From contig JACKDU010000015.1 in assembly GCA_020633335.1 (NCBI GenBank), forward strand, positions 62,001 to 126,000: 64,000 nt of DNA, given 5' to 3'. A program made the position numbers and the translations under genes. The DNA is from Myxococcales bacterium. Its GTDB lineage: Bacteria > Myxococcota_A > Polyangia > Nannocystales > Nannocystaceae. The notes below the pieces were generated by a model, which worked only from the letters and a program-made list of their open reading frames with translations, had not been told where the DNA came from and searched no databases. Shown here piece after piece: positions 26,480-35,086 of this stretch (position 1 is the first letter of the stretch; the number at the start of each line of letters is the position of its first letter).

Positions 26480-26509
26480 TTGACCTCAGATATTGAGTGG
26501 GTCAAACAT
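26480..26509 (+). promoter_or_regulatory. Promoter with overlapping TTGACC/GGTCAA dyad
   Basis: TTGACC (26480-26485), 18 bases, AAACAT (26504-26509) resembles a sigma-70 promoter 35 bp before the next gene. TTGACC and GGTCAA (26500-26505) are inverted repeats, with TCA and TGA placed just inside, so a repressor or activator may bind here. The region is more AT-rich than its surroundings. Confidence 0.5.
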
Positions 26510-26544
26510 CAGAAGGTGAGCAGACAGGTTTGAGGAGGTGCACG

Positions 26545-27573
26545 ATGGTGGCAGGAAGGCTGGTCAGCGAAGCGGCGAAAAGAGCTGTGATGACCGTGGT
26601 TCGAACGTACGTCCGAAAGCTGATCACCGAATTGGTGGTCGACGCGATCCTCGACAAGTTCCTCGCGGTGAGCCAGCAGACCCTCGGCGACTACATCAAG
26701 GAGCTTGTTGGTGCCCAAGATCGGATCCTCGACAACCTGGATCGAGCCTTCGACGACGAGATGATGGGAGTCGCCCACATCAACATCATCGGCCCGACGA
26801 TCGTGCGGGTGTCGGGGTACGAAGGCGAGTTGCTGCCACACCAGCTTCTCGAGCTCATGGAGAAGACCATCGCCTGGGGAAAGCGCGAAGCCGACAGGGC
26901 CTGGAAGCTGCGGGTCGACGACGTCCCCGGAGGGAAGTTCCTCAACGTTCTGATGAGCGCCGGACCAGGCATCAACTCTTGGTGCTTCTGGATGAACTTC
27001 GCCCCCTACATTCGCAGGGTCGAAGATGAGCAGAAGCAGTGGGTCGAAGAAGAACAACGCGAAAGGATGAGGGAAGAAGGTGAGACGGGCGAACATCCAC
27101 AGCTTGAGAAGCCTGGAGCGTATTTGGAGGGCCTGCGCCTCCCGCTAAAGACCAAACGGCTATCGGGCGGGGACTTTCGGCGGGCTGTCGTGGAGGAGTT
27201 CCCTGTAGACGGAGGGGTACACCGGGCCGAGTTCGCCACACTCCTCCTTCGGCTGCCGAGCAGCGAACACTTCGACGATCTTCACTTCAGGCTCGGTGGC
27301 GACGGCATTTCGTTCAAGCAGATCTCGGTGAAGTTGGACGAACTTGAGCACACAACAGGCCAAGTCTGGCCGAACGAGAAGCTGACTGAGTGGGGCTTCG
27401 ACCTCTCGGAAGGTCGGAGCGAGCGGGGCCAGCTCGTCCGCTTGGACCTTCAGTTCTGGGGTGAGCTGGGGGAGGGGGAGTTCCTCGAGATCTGGCCGAC
27501 GACCAAGGTGTCCCTTCGAGACCCAGAGACTGGTGAGCAGCGTGAGATCTCAGTCCCGCTGACCGGGAGCTGA
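26545..27573 (+). CDS. Unknown protein in lower-GC, probably acquired DNA
   Basis: A 342-aa soluble-looking protein that I do not recognise. Residues 1-80 are helical with many branched aliphatics (VVRTYVRKLITELVVDAIL). A charged coiled-coil-like region (EDEQKQWVEEEQRERMREE) lies near 175. The C-terminal half is beta-rich. It has a strong SD (GAGGAGGT, six bases before the ATG) rather than the leaderless arrangement. GC is visibly lower than neighbours (34 of 60 bases in 27001-27060) and A/T-ending codons are common. It is a single-gene insertion by base composition, between the actin-like gene and an SRPBCC operon. A defence or toxin role is conceivable, but nothing in the sequence shows it. 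Confidence 0.75.
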   Translation: MVAGRLVSEAAKRAVMTVVRTYVRKLITELVVDAILDKFLAVSQQTLGDYIKELVGAQDRILDNLDRAFDDEMMGVAHINIIGPTIVRVSGYEGELLPHQLLELMEKTIAWGKREADRAWKLRVDDVPGGKFLNVLMSAGPGINSWCFWMNFAPYIRRVEDEQKQWVEEEQRERMREEGETGEHPQLEKPGAYLEGLRLPLKTKRLSGGDFRRAVVEEFPVDGGVHRAEFATLLLRLPSSEHFDDLHFRLGGDGISFKQISVKLDELEHTTGQVWPNEKLTEWGFDLSEGRSERGQLVRLDLQFWGELGEGEFLEIWPTTKVSLRDPETGEQREISVPLTGS

Positions 27574-27590
27574 CCCGCGGAGGTGGCCCA

Positions 27591-28058
27591 TCAAGGGCTC
27601 GGCGCCCCGCCCTGGGCGACGACACGCGGCTCATCACCCTCGAGGATCGCCCTCAGCCGCCCGTAGGCCTCGCGCAGCGGCGCCCGGGCGAGCCAGGCGA
27701 GCGCCGGCCCGGCGAGGCGGAGGGCGCGGGGCAGGCGGAGCTCGCCGACCTCGCTCACCCGGGTGCGGCCGTCGCCGAGGTCCTCGAAGGTCCGCGCCCC
27801 CCGGTAGGGGAAGGCGCCAGCGACGGTCTCGATCGCGATCCGCCGCGGCGCCTCGAGCTCGGTGATCCGGAACTCCCATTCGAAGCGGCGGCCGAAGGTG
27901 ACGCGGGTCTCGTGGAAGTGACCGCCGACCCGGAGGGGGCCGTCGAGCGTCACCGCGACGATCTCGGGCTGCCAGCGGAGCTCGTTGCGGAGATCGGTGA
28001 CGAAGGCGAAGACCTCGGCGCAGGGCCGATCGATGACGACGCTCTGGCAGGTGCGCAT
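27591..28058 (-). CDS. SRPBCC (START/Bet v1-like) family protein
   Basis: A 155-aa protein beginning with the SRPBCC first strand and helix (VVIDRPCAEVFAFVTDL), followed by NELRWQPEI, GPLRVGGHFHETR, a long beta sheet and a C-terminal helix. This fold binds hydrophobic ligands or acts as polyketide cyclase/dehydrase; the ligand is unknown. SD GAGGAGC precedes the ATG. It is the second gene of a two-gene unit, starting nine bases after the stop of another SRPBCC gene. Confidence 0.82.
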   Translation of the reverse strand: MRTCQSVVIDRPCAEVFAFVTDLRNELRWQPEIVAVTLDGPLRVGGHFHETRVTFGRRFEWEFRITELEAPRRIAIETVAGAFPYRGARTFEDLGDGRTRVSEVGELRLPRALRLAGPALAWLARAPLREAYGRLRAILEGDEPRVVAQGGAPSP

Positions 28059-28067
28059 GGGTGCTCC

Positions 28068-28589
28068 TCAGGCGGCGAGCGCCGGCGCCAGCATCGGCGT
28101 CGCGGCCGGGCGACGGCCGTGGAGGCGATCGAGGTAGGCGAGCATCCCCCGCTCCCCGCGGGGCGTGGTCCAGCAGTGGTTCCAGGCGAAGAGCGGCCGC
28201 AGGAGCGGCGAGAGGAGGCGGATCAGCGGCTTGTTGACGTAGACTCGCCAGTCGAGCTCGACCCGGGTGCCGCCGGCCTCGCGGATCAGGGTCGCGCGCC
28301 AGATCCCGTCGAAGTCGCCGCGGGCCCGGACCTCGACCACTCGATCACGCTCGAGGCGCGTGGCCTCGAGGGTGAAGTCGAGGGTGTAGGGCAGGAAGCC
28401 GCGGGCGCGGGCGCGGACCATCGCGCCGACCATCGGCGCCGGGTAGTCGCCGAGGAGCTCGACCGCGAGGTAGACCCCGGACCACCACTGCGGCAGGAGC
28501 GTCGCGTTGGCCAGCACCTCGTAGACCTGGGCCGGGCTGTAGCCGGGGATGAACCATTGCTCCTCGAAGGTGTATTGATTCGCGGGCAT
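28068..28589 (-). CDS. SRPBCC family protein, polyketide cyclase/dehydrase-like
   Basis: A 173-aa protein. MPANQYTFEEQWFIPG, AQVYEVLANATLLPQWWSG and VELDWRVYVNKPLIRLL give the START-like pattern of strand, helix and Trp-rich turn. GGAGAGAAG immediately precedes the ATG. It is followed by a paralogous fold gene (27591-28058), and the methyltransferase gene lies about 100 bp upstream on the same strand. The three could act on a shared hydrophobic substrate, but this is inference. Confidence 0.8.
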   Translation of the reverse strand: MPANQYTFEEQWFIPGYSPAQVYEVLANATLLPQWWSGVYLAVELLGDYPAPMVGAMVRARARGFLPYTLDFTLEATRLERDRVVEVRARGDFDGIWRATLIREAGGTRVELDWRVYVNKPLIRLLSPLLRPLFAWNHCWTTPRGERGMLAYLDRLHGRRPAATPMLAPALAA

Positions 28590-28691
28590 CTTCTCTCTCC
28601 ATTCGCTCGCCGCGGCTGGGCCGCGCGCGCCACTGTCACTATCCATATTCAGGCAAGACTCCGCCGACACGCAGTCGACAATCGGCGGCGC

Positions 28692-29783
28692 TCAGACCCG
28701 CCGCGTCGCCTCGACGAAGAGGTTGACGCCCGAGGGATCGAAGAAGAAGTGGAGGCCCTCGCAGCCGAAGCGCGAGCGGGCGAAGATCCGGCGCATGTCC
28801 TCCTCGTCGCGGTGGATCAGCTCCCACTCGAGGACGGTCTCCATCATCCGCCGGCTCGGGTTGTCGGTGTGGAAGTTGCCGAGCACCACCCGGCCGCCGG
28901 GGCGGAGGCCGGCGTGGATCCAGTCGAGGAGGCGGACGAGGAGGTTGTCCTTGAAGTAGTCGATGAGCCCGGCCGAGTAGATCAGGTCCTGATCGGCGAG
29001 GGCGACGTCGCTGCGGCCGAGGGCGGCGCGGGCGAGGTTCGCGGGCAGGGGCCGCAGGGCGGCCGCGCAGCCCTCGGCGGCGGCCCGCTTGCACACGTGA
29101 TCGAGGGCGCCGAAGTCCATGTCGGCGAGGGTGCAGATCGGCATGCGGGCGAGGGCCTCGGCGCCGCGGAGGCCGTCGGCGGCGATCCGCTGCCAGACGT
29201 CGAAGAGCTCCTCCGCCGGGCCCGAGCCCAGGCTGGTGATCCGCGCCTGGCGGCCCTCCTCGGCGGCCGCGGCCGCGGCCGCCTCGATCTCCGCGACCAG
29301 GAGCGCGCGGCGGTTCTTCACCGCCCAGGCGGCCGGCGACTCGAGGACCCGGGCGTCGATGAAGCGGCCGGCCCAGCACGACCCCAGCGGCACGTCGGCG
29401 TAGACCATGCGGATCGTCTGGTAGTCGCCGGCGTAGCCCGCCGGCTTGTGGAGCGCGCGCTCGCCGAGGCCGCTGGCGGCGACCCACGGGTAGAAGCGCT
29501 CGCCGAGGAGCTCGCTGAGCCCGGCGATCGCGGCGTCGCCGAGGTCGGCGCTCGCCTCCTCGATCTCGCGGAAGAGGAGGCGGAAGCGGCGGGCGAGCTC
29601 GTCCTCGACGGCCGCCGGCACGCCGGCCGGCGTCCGCGCGCGCCGCTCGGCGCCGGCGAGATCGCGGGCGAGCGCCTCGATGTCGGCGCGGATCGTCTCG
29701 GCCCGATCGACGACGGGCTCGGCGACAGCGACGAGGTTGGGGCGGGTGGTGAGGGGGGCAGCGACGGCGATGCAGGCGGTCAT
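28692..29783 (-). CDS. Class I SAM methyltransferase, PhcB / 3-hydroxypalmitate methyl ester synthase-like
   Basis: A 363-aa protein. An N-terminal helical region leads to LHKPAGYAGDYQTIRMVYAD and AVKNRRALL, the signature of the methyltransferase group that includes Ralstonia PhcB, which makes the 3-hydroxypalmitic acid methyl ester signal. The Rossmann part follows: RITSLGSGPAEELFDV (motif I), LADMDFGALDHV, YSAGLIDYFKDNLLVRLLD and GGRVVLGNFHTDNPS. Many members have unknown substrates. Start ATG 29783 has AGGGG upstream. No quorum-sensing kinase is adjacent, so a signalling role is unproven. Confidence 0.78.
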   Translation of the reverse strand: MTACIAVAAPLTTRPNLVAVAEPVVDRAETIRADIEALARDLAGAERRARTPAGVPAAVEDELARRFRLLFREIEEASADLGDAAIAGLSELLGERFYPWVAASGLGERALHKPAGYAGDYQTIRMVYADVPLGSCWAGRFIDARVLESPAAWAVKNRRALLVAEIEAAAAAAAEEGRQARITSLGSGPAEELFDVWQRIAADGLRGAEALARMPICTLADMDFGALDHVCKRAAAEGCAAALRPLPANLARAALGRSDVALADQDLIYSAGLIDYFKDNLLVRLLDWIHAGLRPGGRVVLGNFHTDNPSRRMMETVLEWELIHRDEEDMRRIFARSRFGCEGLHFFFDPSGVNLFVEATRRV

Positions 29784-29883
29784 GGACCCCTGAAAAGCAG
29801 GGATGGTACCAGCGGCAATCACACGAGATCATTGGCGAATTATTAACCCGTGGCATGCAACCGCCGGCCCTCAGCGAGTGGCA

Positions 29884-29905
29884 GTGCAACCCGCGGGCGT
29901 TGCAC
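29884..29905. other. Small hairpin in divergent intergenic region
   Basis: GTGCAAC and GTTGCAC are perfect 7-bp arms around eight bases, in the 226-bp space between the divergent methyltransferase and MFS genes. The AT-richer stretch 29815-29860 probably holds the methyltransferase promoter, but no clear -35/-10 pair is visible. Confidence 0.4.
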
Positions 29906-29997
29906 CCCTCCCCCGCGTTTGGAGGGAGCAGACCTCCCCTCGAGCGCGACGCCTCGACGGCCGCGGACGCGCTGCGCCTCGCTGCCGGCTGGGCTGC

Positions 29998-30003
29998 TAG
30001 GGT
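29998..30003 (+). promoter_or_regulatory. Predicted -10 box (TAGGGT) six bases before GTG 30010
   Basis: TAGGGT, six bases, GTG. Leaderless-type arrangement without a clear -35. Confidence 0.4.
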
Positions 30004-30009
30004 GAACGA

Positions 30010-31311
30010 GTGACGGCCGCGCCCGACCCCGACGCGCGCGCAGGGAGCGAGCGCGCCAGCGCGAGCGCGCCGCGCCTCGGCCTCCGCGAGAACCTCGGCG
30101 CCTTCGCGCTCCTGGTCCTGGTCAACGCCTTCGTCGGCGCGATGGTCGGGATGGAGCGGAGCATCCTCCCGGCGATCGCCGAGGAGGAGTTCCACCTCGC
30201 CGCCCACGCCGCGGTCCTCTCCTTCATCGTCGTCTTCGGGATCACCAAGGCGCTCACCAACTACCTCGCCGGCCGCTGGTCCGATCGCTTCGGGCGCAAG
30301 CAGATCCTCGTCGGCGGCTGGCTGGTCGCGGTCCCCGTCCCCTTCCTCCTGATGTGGGCGCCGACCTGGGGGTGGATCCTCGGCGCCAACCTCCTCCTCG
30401 GGGCGAGCCAGGGGCTCACCTGGTCGACCACCGTGATCATGAAGATCGACCTCGTCGGCCCCAGGCAGCGCGGGCTGGCGATGGGGCTCAACGAGTTCGC
30501 CGGCTACTTCGCGGTCGCGGCCGCGGCCCTCGCCACCGGCTGGATCGCCGCCGACTACGCCCTCCGGCCCGCGCCCTTCTACCTCGGGATCGCCTTCGTC
30601 GCCCTCGGCCTCGGCCTCTCGGCGCTCGCGGTCCGCGAGACCCGACACCACGCCGCCGAGGAGGCCCGCCAGGTCGGCGCCCCGGCGGCGACCCTGAGCC
30701 CGCGCGCGATCTTCTGGCGGACGAGCTGGCGCGACCGCGACCTCAGCAGCGTCAGCCAGGCCGGCCTCGTCAACAACCTCAACGACGGGATGGCCTGGGG
30801 CCTCTTCCCCCTCTTCTTCGCGGCCGCCAAGATGGACCTTGAGCAGATCGGCGCGCTCGCGGCGATCTACCCCGCGACCTGGGGCGTCGCCCAGATCGGC
30901 ACCGGCGCGCTCTCCGATCGGATCGGCCGCAAGTGGCTGATCGCCGGCGGCATGTGGGTGCAGGCGCTCGGCATCGTCGCGGTCGTCGGCGCCGACGCCT
31001 TCGCTGGCTTCGCGCTCGGCTGCGCGCTCCTCGGCCTCGGCACGGCGATGGTCTACCCCACCCTCCTGGCGGCGATCGGCGACGTCGCCCACCCGAGCTG
31101 GCGGGCGTCGGCGGTCGGCGTCTACCGCCTCTGGCGCGACCTCGGCTACGCGGTCGGGGCCCTCCTCGCGGGCCTCGCCGCCGACGCCCTCGGCCTCGCC
31201 GCGGCGATGCTGCTGATCGCCGGGCTGACCGCGCTCTCCGGCCTCCAGGTCGCGCTCCGCCTCCGCGAGACCCTCGGGCGGGCGGCATCGAGTCAATCCG
31301 CGGCGCCGTAG
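30010..31311 (+). CDS. MFS transporter
   Basis: A 433-aa protein with twelve predicted membrane segments. Motif A appears after TM2 (AGRWSDRFGRKQILVGG) and again in the second half (GALSDRIGRKWLIAGG). SQGLTWSTTVIMKIDLVG lies near TM4-TM5. The family exports or imports small molecules by proton coupling. The substrate is unknown. Start GTG 30010 fits the -10-like box. The 3' end overlaps the convergent GNAT-decarboxylase gene by 19 bases, so the two may be linked in evolution rather than co-transcribed. Confidence 0.9.
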   Translation: MTAAPDPDARAGSERASASAPRLGLRENLGAFALLVLVNAFVGAMVGMERSILPAIAEEEFHLAAHAAVLSFIVVFGITKALTNYLAGRWSDRFGRKQILVGGWLVAVPVPFLLMWAPTWGWILGANLLLGASQGLTWSTTVIMKIDLVGPRQRGLAMGLNEFAGYFAVAAAALATGWIAADYALRPAPFYLGIAFVALGLGLSALAVRETRHHAAEEARQVGAPAATLSPRAIFWRTSWRDRDLSSVSQAGLVNNLNDGMAWGLFPLFFAAAKMDLEQIGALAAIYPATWGVAQIGTGALSDRIGRKWLIAGGMWVQALGIVAVVGADAFAGFALGCALLGLGTAMVYPTLLAAIGDVAHPSWRASAVGVYRLWRDLGYAVGALLAGLAADALGLAAAMLLIAGLTALSGLQVALRLRETLGRAASSQSAAP

Positions 31312-33140
31312 CCGGCCGCCCGGAGGTCGTCCAGGAACTCGTCGAGCCCCGCGCGATCGACGTGGGGCATCACCACCGCGTGGGTCATCCCGTCGGCGAT
31401 CGGCAGCATCCACTTCTCGCAGATCGCCGCCGGCGGGGCCGCGAAGGCGACGATGTTCGACGCCCGGTTCTGCTGGGTGGGGATCCCCAGCGCCTCCATC
31501 GACCGCGCGAGGTAGGCGGCGAGGGCGATGCAGCGGATCGCCTGCCGTCGCAGCCCCTCCTTGCCGAGGGTCGCCAGGCGGTAGGCGGCGAAGAGCGCGG
31601 CGATCCCCGAGCGCGAGCAGCTCAGCGTCGACGAGTCGCTGGCGATGTAGCCGATGTAGCGGAGGGAGAAGCGCGGCGGATCGCGGGTGAGGACGAGGCC
31701 GGCCGGCGTGACGTTGCCGAGGAACTTGTGGAGGCTGATCGAGATCGAGTCGGCGATCGACACCAGGTCGACCGCCGGCGCGCCGTAGCAGGCCGGCAGG
31801 AGCGGCAGGAAGGCGCCGCCGAGCGCCGCGTCGCAGTGGATGTAGGCGAGGCGCTCGCCGAGCGCCGCGTGGATCCTCCCCGGGTCGTCGTAGGCGCCCT
31901 TCATCGTCGTCCCGAGGGTGGCGAGGACGATGAAGGAGCCCGGGACCTCGTCGGCGATCGCCGCGAGCGCGTCGTAGTCGAGCTCGCCGCTCGCCTGCGA
32001 GGGCACGACGCGGTAGCGGCGGCCGTACTTCTCGAGGATCGTCAGCGCCGAGTAGTGGCACTGATCGGAGACCAGGGTCAGCGCCTCGGGCGCGCTCCGG
32101 GAGGCCTGGAGGAGCCCGTACTCGAGCGCCTCGGTGCCGCCGTTGGTCACATAGCCGAAGCCGGCCTCGGGATCGAGGCCGTAGAGGTCGGCGAAGAACT
32201 CGATCACCCGGCGCTCGAGCTCCTTGGTCCCGAGGCGGTGGGAGGACTTCACCAGGGGATCGCCGCTGTTGTTCATCAACACGCAGAGGGCGTCGGCGAG
32301 CGGCGAGAAGTCGATCGCCATGTTGCCCGGCTTGCCGAGCATCTTGTCCTTGCGCCCCTTGATCTCGGCGAGCATCCGCCGGTACTCGTCGGCGACCTCG
32401 TCGCTCGGGGCGACCGGATCGGCGACGTAGTAGTCGCGCTCAAAGAGCGCGTAGACCGGCTCCTTGCCGCCCCGCCAGGCGTGCGAGCTCGGCAGGTGGT
32501 CGGCGATCCGGGCGAAGATCGCCTCACCGCCCTGGCGGAAGTCGGCGTACCTCTTCTCGAGGAGGAGGCGGGCCTCGCCGCCCTCGGCGAGGCGCTCCAT
32601 CACCCGGTAGGAGAGCGGCGAGGTGGTCACGCAGAGCTCGCGGCGGAAGCCCTTCTCCATCGAGTTGAGGGTGACCGCGTCGACCGCGATCGTCGTCAGG
32701 CCGCGGGAGTGGTGCTCCTCGGCGACGCCGCCCATCAGGAATTCGGTGGTGTCCCCGGGGCCAGGTACCGGCGCGGCCGCCAGGTGCTCGCCGAGGATCC
32801 CCTCGAGCGCGGCGAAGATCGGCGCCATCTCCGGGGGCGGCGCGGCCGGGAGCTCGACCGGGACGCCGAGGTCGTGGAGGAGGTAGCCGCCGACCACCCG
32901 GCCGCTCTCGAGGTCGACGAGCGCCAGGCTCAGCTCCTGATCGACGATCTCGCCGGCGAAGGCCTCGATGAAGCCGGCGAGGGTCTCCTCGGCGATCCCG
33001 AGGGCGCGGGCGATCGGCTCGTAGCGGGCGAAGGCGCGGGCGATCAGGCGGGCGACCTCGGGGATCCGCGGGCGGGTCAGGAGCTCGAGGCGAACGCCGC
33101 GGTATACGAAGGGGAGCTGGCTCTTGGTTCTCGCTCGCAT
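31293..33140 (-). CDS. GNAT acetyltransferase fused to PLP-dependent histidine-decarboxylase-like enzyme
   Basis: A 615-aa two-domain protein. Residues about 10-225 look like a GNAT-related domain: LIARAFARYEPIARALG, FLMGGVAEEHHSRGL and an RRELCVTTSPLSYRVMERL helix. Residues about 230-615 are a group II PLP decarboxylase nearest to bacterial histidine decarboxylase: VTNGGTEALEYGL, SDQCHYSALTI (His stacking on PLP), LATLGTTMKGAYDD, HCDAALGGAF (Asp) and SISLHKFLGN (PLP-binding Lys). The product may be an amine that is then acylated, but substrate and order are inference. Start ATG 33140 is chosen; ATG 33167 adds nine residues. Confidence 0.82.
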   Translation of the reverse strand: MRARTKSQLPFVYRGVRLELLTRPRIPEVARLIARAFARYEPIARALGIAEETLAGFIEAFAGEIVDQELSLALVDLESGRVVGGYLLHDLGVPVELPAAPPPEMAPIFAALEGILGEHLAAAPVPGPGDTTEFLMGGVAEEHHSRGLTTIAVDAVTLNSMEKGFRRELCVTTSPLSYRVMERLAEGGEARLLLEKRYADFRQGGEAIFARIADHLPSSHAWRGGKEPVYALFERDYYVADPVAPSDEVADEYRRMLAEIKGRKDKMLGKPGNMAIDFSPLADALCVLMNNSGDPLVKSSHRLGTKELERRVIEFFADLYGLDPEAGFGYVTNGGTEALEYGLLQASRSAPEALTLVSDQCHYSALTILEKYGRRYRVVPSQASGELDYDALAAIADEVPGSFIVLATLGTTMKGAYDDPGRIHAALGERLAYIHCDAALGGAFLPLLPACYGAPAVDLVSIADSISISLHKFLGNVTPAGLVLTRDPPRFSLRYIGYIASDSSTLSCSRSGIAALFAAYRLATLGKEGLRRQAIRCIALAAYLARSMEALGIPTQQNRASNIVAFAAPPAAICEKWMLPIADGMTHAVVMPHVDRAGLDEFLDDLRAAGYGAAD

Positions 33141-33341
33141 GGCATTCTTCTCGCTGTCCACGCCCACCGATCACGCGCGCCGCGAGGCGGACGGGCTCGA
33201 CCCGGCGACGCCCTGGGATGGTATCCGCCGTCCTCGTCGCGGGCCATCGGCCGCGGACGGGCGAGCGTCGCAGAGCGCTGCGCAGGAGCGCACCTTCACC
33301 GGTCGGGAGCGCGCCACCACGGCCCCCCGCGGCCGATGTCG

Positions 33342-33347
33342 TATCGT
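33342..33347 (+). promoter_or_regulatory. Predicted -10 box (TATCGT) six bases before ATG 33354
   Basis: TATCGT, six bases, ATG of the broken lipoprotein gene. Confidence 0.4.
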
Positions 33348-33353
33348 CGTGGG

Positions 33354-33961
33354 ATGCTGGGGATCGTCAAGGAGCTCGCGGCCCTCGCCCTGGTCGCGCT
33401 CGTGGCCCTCAACTGCGTCCGCGGGGCTGAGAGCGTGGCGCCCGTCGACGACCCGGCGGGCCCCGAGCTGAGCGCGACGGAGGAGGCGCCGTCCCAGGCG
33501 ACGATCGCCGGCTTCGTCGTCGACGAGGCGAGCGGTGAGGGCGTCGAGGGCGTGCGGCGACCGGCTGCAGCGATCCCTTCGCCGTCGAGGTCGTCGAGGA
33601 CTACGTCGTCACGCGCGGCAAGCTCCAGGGCGTCGACTTCGTCGATTGCGGCGATCCCGACGCCAACCTTCCGCCTCCCCGCAGCGAGGTGATAGCCTGC
33701 CTCGACGCCGCCTGGGCGACCTGCGAGCCGGCCTGGGCGCGCCTCGACGGCTGTGGGGGGATGCGCTGGCTGGTGATCGTAACGACCCCGAGCGGCGGCT
33801 GCGGGATCGAGCTCTTCGAGCGCGACGTGGCCGACGAGCACCTCGTCCAGCGCACCTGCAGGGCCGCCGAGCTCGCCCCGGAGAGCTGCGATGAGCTCGT
33901 CGTCAGCGAATGCGGTGGGTCCATTGTCCACGACGTCCACCCCGAGTCCCAGGGGGAATGA
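33354..33961 (+). pseudogene. Frameshifted lipoprotein gene (carboxypeptidase-regulatory-like)
   Basis: ATG 33354 opens MLGIVKELAALALVALVALNC, a lipoprotein signal, then a linker and ATIAGFVVDEASGEGVEGV, the start of a carboxypeptidase-regulatory-like (Ig) domain. Near 33545-33560 this frame turns into low-quality sequence. A plausible continuation appears in another frame: AVEVVEDYVV, GVDFVDCGD, a Cys-containing middle and FERDVADEHLVQRTC, stop at 33961. A single frameshift, or an internal deletion removing domain sequence, would explain both. Neither half alone looks like a normal protein. A sequencing error is possible. Confidence 0.6.
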
Positions 33962-34189
33962 GCTGGGGCACGCGGGCGAGGCACGACCTCCGCCAGAGGA
34001 CACGAAGCGCCGGTTTCGCACCTTCAGCCGGAACACCGGCCCTGCCGGGGCGTCCCTGGAGCTCGGGGACGACCGCGAAGTAGACGAGGCGCGGCAGCAC
34101 TCGGAGGACGCCCATGGGCCGGCGATCATGGCGCAGTGGGGCCGCCCGCGGCCCATGTCGGGAGGTCGCCAGCGCCCCCGCTCGCCGAC

Positions 34190-34195
34190 TATGAT
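34190..34195 (+). promoter_or_regulatory. Predicted -10 box (TATGAT) six bases before ATG 34202
   Basis: TATGAT, six bases, ATG. The rest of the 240-bp space from 33962 shows no gene. Confidence 0.5.
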
Positions 34196-34201
34196 CGAGC
34201 G

Positions 34202-35029
34202 ATGCACCGCCCGCCGCCCTCGCCCCCCGCGTCCGCGCTCGCCCTCGCGCTCTCGCTCGCCGGGGCGCTCGGCGGCTGCTCGGATCGGCCGATCCTCGAC
34301 ACCGAGTGGGGCAGCGAGAGCGCGAGCTCCCTCGGCGATCCGACCTCCGCGAGCGCGGCGACGAGCGACGGGGCGACCTGCGGCGACGGCCAGGTCGACG
34401 GCGACGAGGAGTGCGACGACGGCAACGACGTCGACACCGACAATTGCACGAGCCAGTGCAAGCGGGCCGCCTGCGGCGACGGCTTCGTCCAGCCCGGCGA
34501 GGGCTGCGACGACGGCAACCTCGCCAGCGGCGACGGCTGCTCGGCCGCCTGCGTGGTCGAGAAGTACACCGCCTACGGCCCCCAGCGCGACGTCCCGCAG
34601 GCGGCGCTCGGCGGCTGGAGCGAGTGCTGGTCGGGCCCCTACGGATCGGGGGGCACGTCGCTCGCGGTGATCACCGCGTCGTGCACGAAGGCCGAGCTCA
34701 TGCTCGCCTGCCGACGGCTCGGCGACCCGGTCTTCACGCTCCTCGCCCACGCCCCGCGGGCCGACGTCTTCTTCGACACCGGCAACACCAACACCCCGCA
34801 CGTCGCCAACGGGGCCGGCTGGTACTACTCGGAGAGCTGGTCGTGGGGCTTCGCCGCGGCCGGCGATCCGATCGAGCGCCAGTCCTGCGACATCAACGAG
34901 GTCAACGCGCCCCTGCGCCTCTGCTGGCACACGGGCGGCGGCTACCTCGACGGCGGCTGGCGCTGCGGCGTCGACACGGACCTCAACTCCGACGATTCGT
35001 GGGAGCGGGTGGTCCTCCACGCCGACTGA
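34202..35029 (+). CDS. Lipoprotein with Myxococcus Cys-rich (DUF4215) repeats
   Basis: A 275-aa protein. The signal ends in AGALGGC (lipobox). A short linker leads to two DUF4215/Myxococcus cysteine-rich repeats (CGDGQVDGDEECDDGN and ACGDGFVQPGEGCDDGN, each closing with a Cys-X3-Cys pair). The C-terminal 150 residues form an unknown Cys-containing domain with many aromatics (WYYSESWSWGF). Probably a surface or outer-membrane lipoprotein. ATG 34202 fits the TATGAT box. Confidence 0.85.
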   Translation: MHRPPPSPPASALALALSLAGALGGCSDRPILDTEWGSESASSLGDPTSASAATSDGATCGDGQVDGDEECDDGNDVDTDNCTSQCKRAACGDGFVQPGEGCDDGNLASGDGCSAACVVEKYTAYGPQRDVPQAALGGWSECWSGPYGSGGTSLAVITASCTKAELMLACRRLGDPVFTLLAHAPRADVFFDTGNTNTPHVANGAGWYYSESWSWGFAAAGDPIERQSCDINEVNAPLRLCWHTGGGYLDGGWRCGVDTDLNSDDSWERVVLHAD

Positions 35030-35039
35030 TCGCGCGACG

Positions 35040-35054
35040 CCGCCTGCGAGGCGG
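35040..35054. terminator. Short hairpin after lipoprotein gene
   Basis: CCGCCT-GCG-AGGCGG is a perfect six-bp stem 10 bases after the stop codon and 33 bases before the stop of the convergent gene. No U tract. Confidence 0.35.
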
Positions 35055-35086
35055 CCGAGGTCGCTGCGCTAGCCGCCGCCCGGGAT

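Noticed and set aside
27590..33140. Polyketide or NRPS gene cluster
   Set aside because: No ketosynthase, acyl carrier, adenylation or condensation domain is present; SRPBCC and methyltransferase genes alone do not support it.
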